From Cinnamomum chago (Eukaryota > Streptophyta > Magnoliopsida > Laurales > Lauraceae), in contig CP142453.1 of the NCBI GenBank assembly GCA_038049695.1, positions 126,331,001 through 126,395,000 on the forward strand: a DNA stretch of 64,000 nucleotides, written 5' to 3'. The notes under the pieces were generated by a model, which saw nothing but the letters and a program-made list of their open reading frames with translations, was not told where the DNA came from and searched no databases. Shown here piece after piece: positions 61,007-64,000 of this stretch (positions are counted from its first letter, which is position 1; each line of letters opens with the position of its first letter). The position numbers were made by a program, and so were the translations under genes.

Positions 61007-61590
61007 CCTAAATGCCCAATGGCATATGTCCAGTCATTTTATTTACATATTTATATAAGTCCTTGTGCATAACTAAAATCTTAAGCACACCTCCCTCCGT
61101 TGGCCACCTCCCATAGTTTTACCCGGTACACGTGGATAGGAGGGTTTGCATGTGCCCCTAGGGATGAGTTCTCGGCTGTCCAGCATTGAATGTCCCTAGG
61201 GCTTAGGACCAAAGAATCCTGGGTTGGGCTGGGCGGGGGATATCCTGGGTTATTAGAAAAACAAAATAAAATCTTAAGCACATTTAGTGTGTACTTAACA
61301 AAATATGGATGGAGGAAAAGGATTCTGTTAAATTAGTTAGTGACTGGTGGACGGAGTTTAGTGTTTAAAGGTGGCTAGGACTTCACATATGTGAGAAATA
61401 AAAAATGTCGAAGGCTGAATTGAAAAACTAGAAGAAAGAAACACGGTCAGATTGAAGATGTGAAGCTAATCTCTTTCATGACAATGCAAATGTTGGGCAT
61501 TGAGGGTGTTTTTTCCCCCCCTCTAACCTAAGGTGTTGATTTTTTTTATCATTTGGATTCTTTGGGAGGCATGAATATTTGGTTGACTAT

Positions 61591-64000
61591 TGATCAATCC
61601 TAAAACAGGGTTGTAAGTATAAATTATTCTCCGCTACTACCTCTGCTTGCAAAAACAGAGATGATAACCGAGTATCGTATCCACTGGGACAAAAAGGCTA
61701 AGTTGTGTTGTTTCCTAAGCTCCTAAACTAATCCTAGTAGCAAACAAAGTTCTGATTATTAAGCTAATCTTATTGGAAAACAAAGTGTTGGGTTGATGGT
61801 TTTGCAATTCCTAAATTAACAAATTGAAAGACAAGTTTTTGATCAAATTAGATAAAATTCTTAGGGCATGAATCCACCGTAGCCTGTGCAATGGTGAATA
61901 TAGGTCTAGGGTTTCACTGTCAATGCTTTCACGACTTGTTTTGGTCACAAACTTTCAGAGTCAACAAATAAGGGATGCGGATGCAAATCGGGGCATAACC
62001 TATCTCTATGGCATAGATTATCCTAGATCTAACAAACACATTAATTCAAACATTATATTATATGACTTGGTATTCCAAACTACAAGAATAAAACACCAAA
62101 AGAGATCTTGCATTAAAAAGAATCCAACACTGGATAAAATCAATGTCATATAATCAAAGTATTTAAAATAAAGCCCTAGAACCTATACATCACCATAAAC
62201 ACAAAACTAGGGCTTCATCACAACCCTAAGATGGAGATTTAGTTACTCATGGAAGACGGTTGACGAAGAATTCTTGACGAAATCCCCATTGATGCTCTTC
62301 CCCAAGCTCCAAGAAAGCCTACAGAACTTCTCCCAAGATGTGAATATCCCCCAAAACGAGTTTGGGCTCTTATTTATAAGTTTTGAGATGAAAAACCTAT
62401 TAAAATGTGCATGTGACGGACTCTCGTACGATCCGGGCGTCCGGACGCCAGGAATAAAAATTCCTGCGCACCTCTCTGCCTCCAAGCGGGCGTCCGGACG
62501 CCAGGACACAGTAATCACTGGTCATCATAGTGAACTTCGCAAGGTTATATCTCCCTCGATATAGCTCCGATTTATACAATCTTGGACTCCACGGATATCT
62601 ACTCGAAAAGAGCTTTCCAATAGTATGTAGATTACACTAATCCGATACTCGAGTTGAAAGTTATGACCATTTCAAGTTGCTGCCCCTGAAAATTTTGAGA
62701 ATAATGGTGCAATTAAAAGAACTTCCATGTTGGCATGCTATGGGGTGAGTGGGACCCATGTTGGACGTCCAAGGCATGTTTGGACTCTTGATTTGTTTTC
62801 TTATTTGAGTCTCTTCACATATTTGGCACGCTTTCTTACTTGCAACTCCGGTTTGTCATGCTCTGTGAGATTTCTTCCATTTTAGCTCTGAATTTCGCTC
62901 ATTGCATCCGTAATACCTACAAACAATAAAATAACATAATTAAGCTAATTAATCTCTTTCGACGGTATAACCAAGTCCTCATTAAGGGACCTAAAATTTA
63001 TCTTTTAGGCTCTCATCACACCCCCCAACTTACACTTTGCTAGACCTCGAGCAAAGCTAAAACAAAAGAAAGACTAACTAAGGCCACTTTCGTAGGGAGC
63101 ACAGCTGCACTTAGCATGTGTAGCAAGCCTTTAAACCTCTAAGTTCCCCCTAGAGGACGAGTTATAGTCTCGTGAGGGTTTGCAGTGAATCTATCCACAA
63201 AATTCCTGAAACATAAAAAAAAAACAGAGAGTATTTTTCACCAACGTCTCTACGAACACCGGGTATTCCTGATTTTGGGGTTTTCAGTACACAACTTAAA
63301 TGTGGTTCACAAATCCTATCTTTTGGTCAGAAATCCTCAAAATCATGTTAGAAAAATTGATCGTGCACAGTGGAAATTGTGTACATATAGAAGCATGAAA
63401 GCATAAAACGATCCACTAACAATTTCCGTGAAAACATATCTTGTTCTTTCAAAATGCTGGGCCACCGAACCTCAGTAAATGTTAACATGATTCCTCTTAA
63501 GGCATTTGTGGTGGCTTTCACACTATTGTTTTTCAAAGGACATGAGAACACTATTTTGATTTTTTTTAAATGACTGTGCAATGCCTAGGTCCCTTAAGCT
63601 TTCTAATTAACCCATGTAACGAGCATTCAGCCATTGACTCTCAAGACAGATGTCCTTAAGGCACTAGGTATGACAATACCCCTATGGGCTTACTGGCTCG
63701 AGTTAAAAAGGCTACGAACCCAAACTAGTCAATTTTTTTTTTTGATAAATGGTCCCCAACAATAGGTAGCCTTTTCCATATGCCCGACTTCAGTATAACC
63801 GAGGGTCAGCTTTCCATCATAATTGTTCTGAAGTTTTTACTAGTATGGAAATCATAGTTTCACATTTCAAATTGTCTATATAATACGTGTTAAGTGAGAG
63901 ATCAATAATTCAACAATTTCTCAAAAACTCTTTCCTAAAACAAGATAGTGAACCATTTTTCTCTTTTTCCTCACAAAAATTTCCAAAAATCAGGGTATCT
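61591..64000 (-). mobile_element. LTR retroelement entering unit C, continues past the window
   Basis: Unit C homology stops at GGTTGACTAT and TGATCAATCC begins. The stretch to about 63018 ends CTCTCATCA and is followed at once by a complementary purine tract (minus strand AAGTTGGGGGGTG), so 61591-63018 is read as the 3' LTR of a minus-strand element (about 1.43 kb), and 63019 onward as its interior. The GTATCGTATCCACTGGGAC word near 61670 and the GACCTCGAGCAAAG word near 63045 are familiar from large plant Ty3-type (Tat/Ogre or non-autonomous LARD) elements. No domain can be named in the visible interior. Whole or broken cannot be judged from here. Confidence 0.6.

Larger units (their letters stand above)
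60205..61590. repeat. Segmental duplication unit C, 5' part only
   Basis: This is the third copy of the unit, matching 31736-33120 of unit B (and the same region of A without the solo LTR). It holds ligase exon 5 and the start of intron 4. The match stops at 61590, where an LTR element begins; unit C may resume beyond the window. B and C share small differences from A (for example CATATATAAATGA against CAAATAAAAATGA just inside the left boundary), which suggests B and C are closer to each other. Confidence 0.85.

Overview
The window is nuclear DNA of a flowering plant. It has long, intron-rich genes with plant-type splice sites, a plantacyanin (phytocyanin) gene pair, a plant succinate-CoA ligase beta gene, and plant transposon families (MULE with a plant mobile domain/Ulp1 cargo, hAT, L1 and RTE LINEs, Ty3-type LTR fossils). 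The species cannot be fixed from this sequence. No bacterial-style operons, rRNA, convincing tRNA or CRISPR were seen.

The backbone is a tandem segmental duplication of a unit of about 18.5 kb once insertions are removed. Unit A covers about 2701-31735, unit B 31736-60204, and the start of unit C 60205-61590. Each unit carries, from left to right, exons 5 to 1 of a mitochondrial succinate-CoA ligase beta-subunit gene (minus strand), the shared upstream region, a two-exon plantacyanin gene (plus strand), and a short 3' piece of a possible TIM17-like gene that ends at the unit junction. The left breakpoint lies in intron 5 of the ligase gene, so exons 6 onward should exist only to the left of the window, next to unit A. 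Unit A therefore has the only ligase copy that can be complete. Its five visible exons are open and in phase. The unit B copy has a nonsense codon and a transposon in exon 1. In unit C only exon 5 is visible, and its splice acceptor is changed. Both plantacyanin copies are intact, but they differ more in protein than in silent sites.

The units were later altered by insertions that can be dated against each other by presence or absence. In both A and B (older than the duplication) are a 9-bp-TSD MULE-like MITE with a hAT-like MITE nested inside, a short LTR fossil, and an RTE LINE 3' tail. Only in A are a solo LTR (3262-4931) and an 8.8 kb MULE (17574-26412). Only in B are an RTE LINE fragment nested in the hAT MITE, a run of elements at 42704-47307, a hAT-like element in ligase exon 1, a roughly 0.9 kb insert upstream of plantacyanin, and a Ty3/gypsy fossil (55047-59446). 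Unit C is interrupted at 61591 by an LTR element that runs off the window. The left edge (1 to about 1570) is the 3' half of an L1-type LINE.

The most interesting object is the MULE at 17574-26412. It has long terminal inverted repeats, a perfect 9-bp target duplication and an empty site in unit B. It carries a minus-strand MuDR-type transposase and a convergent plus-strand gene encoding a plant mobile domain and a C48/Ulp1-like cysteine protease. Nine copies of a 14-bp near-palindrome (consensus TGACGNTAGCGTCA) sit only near the two ends and in the gap between the two genes. Both genes in this copy are decayed.
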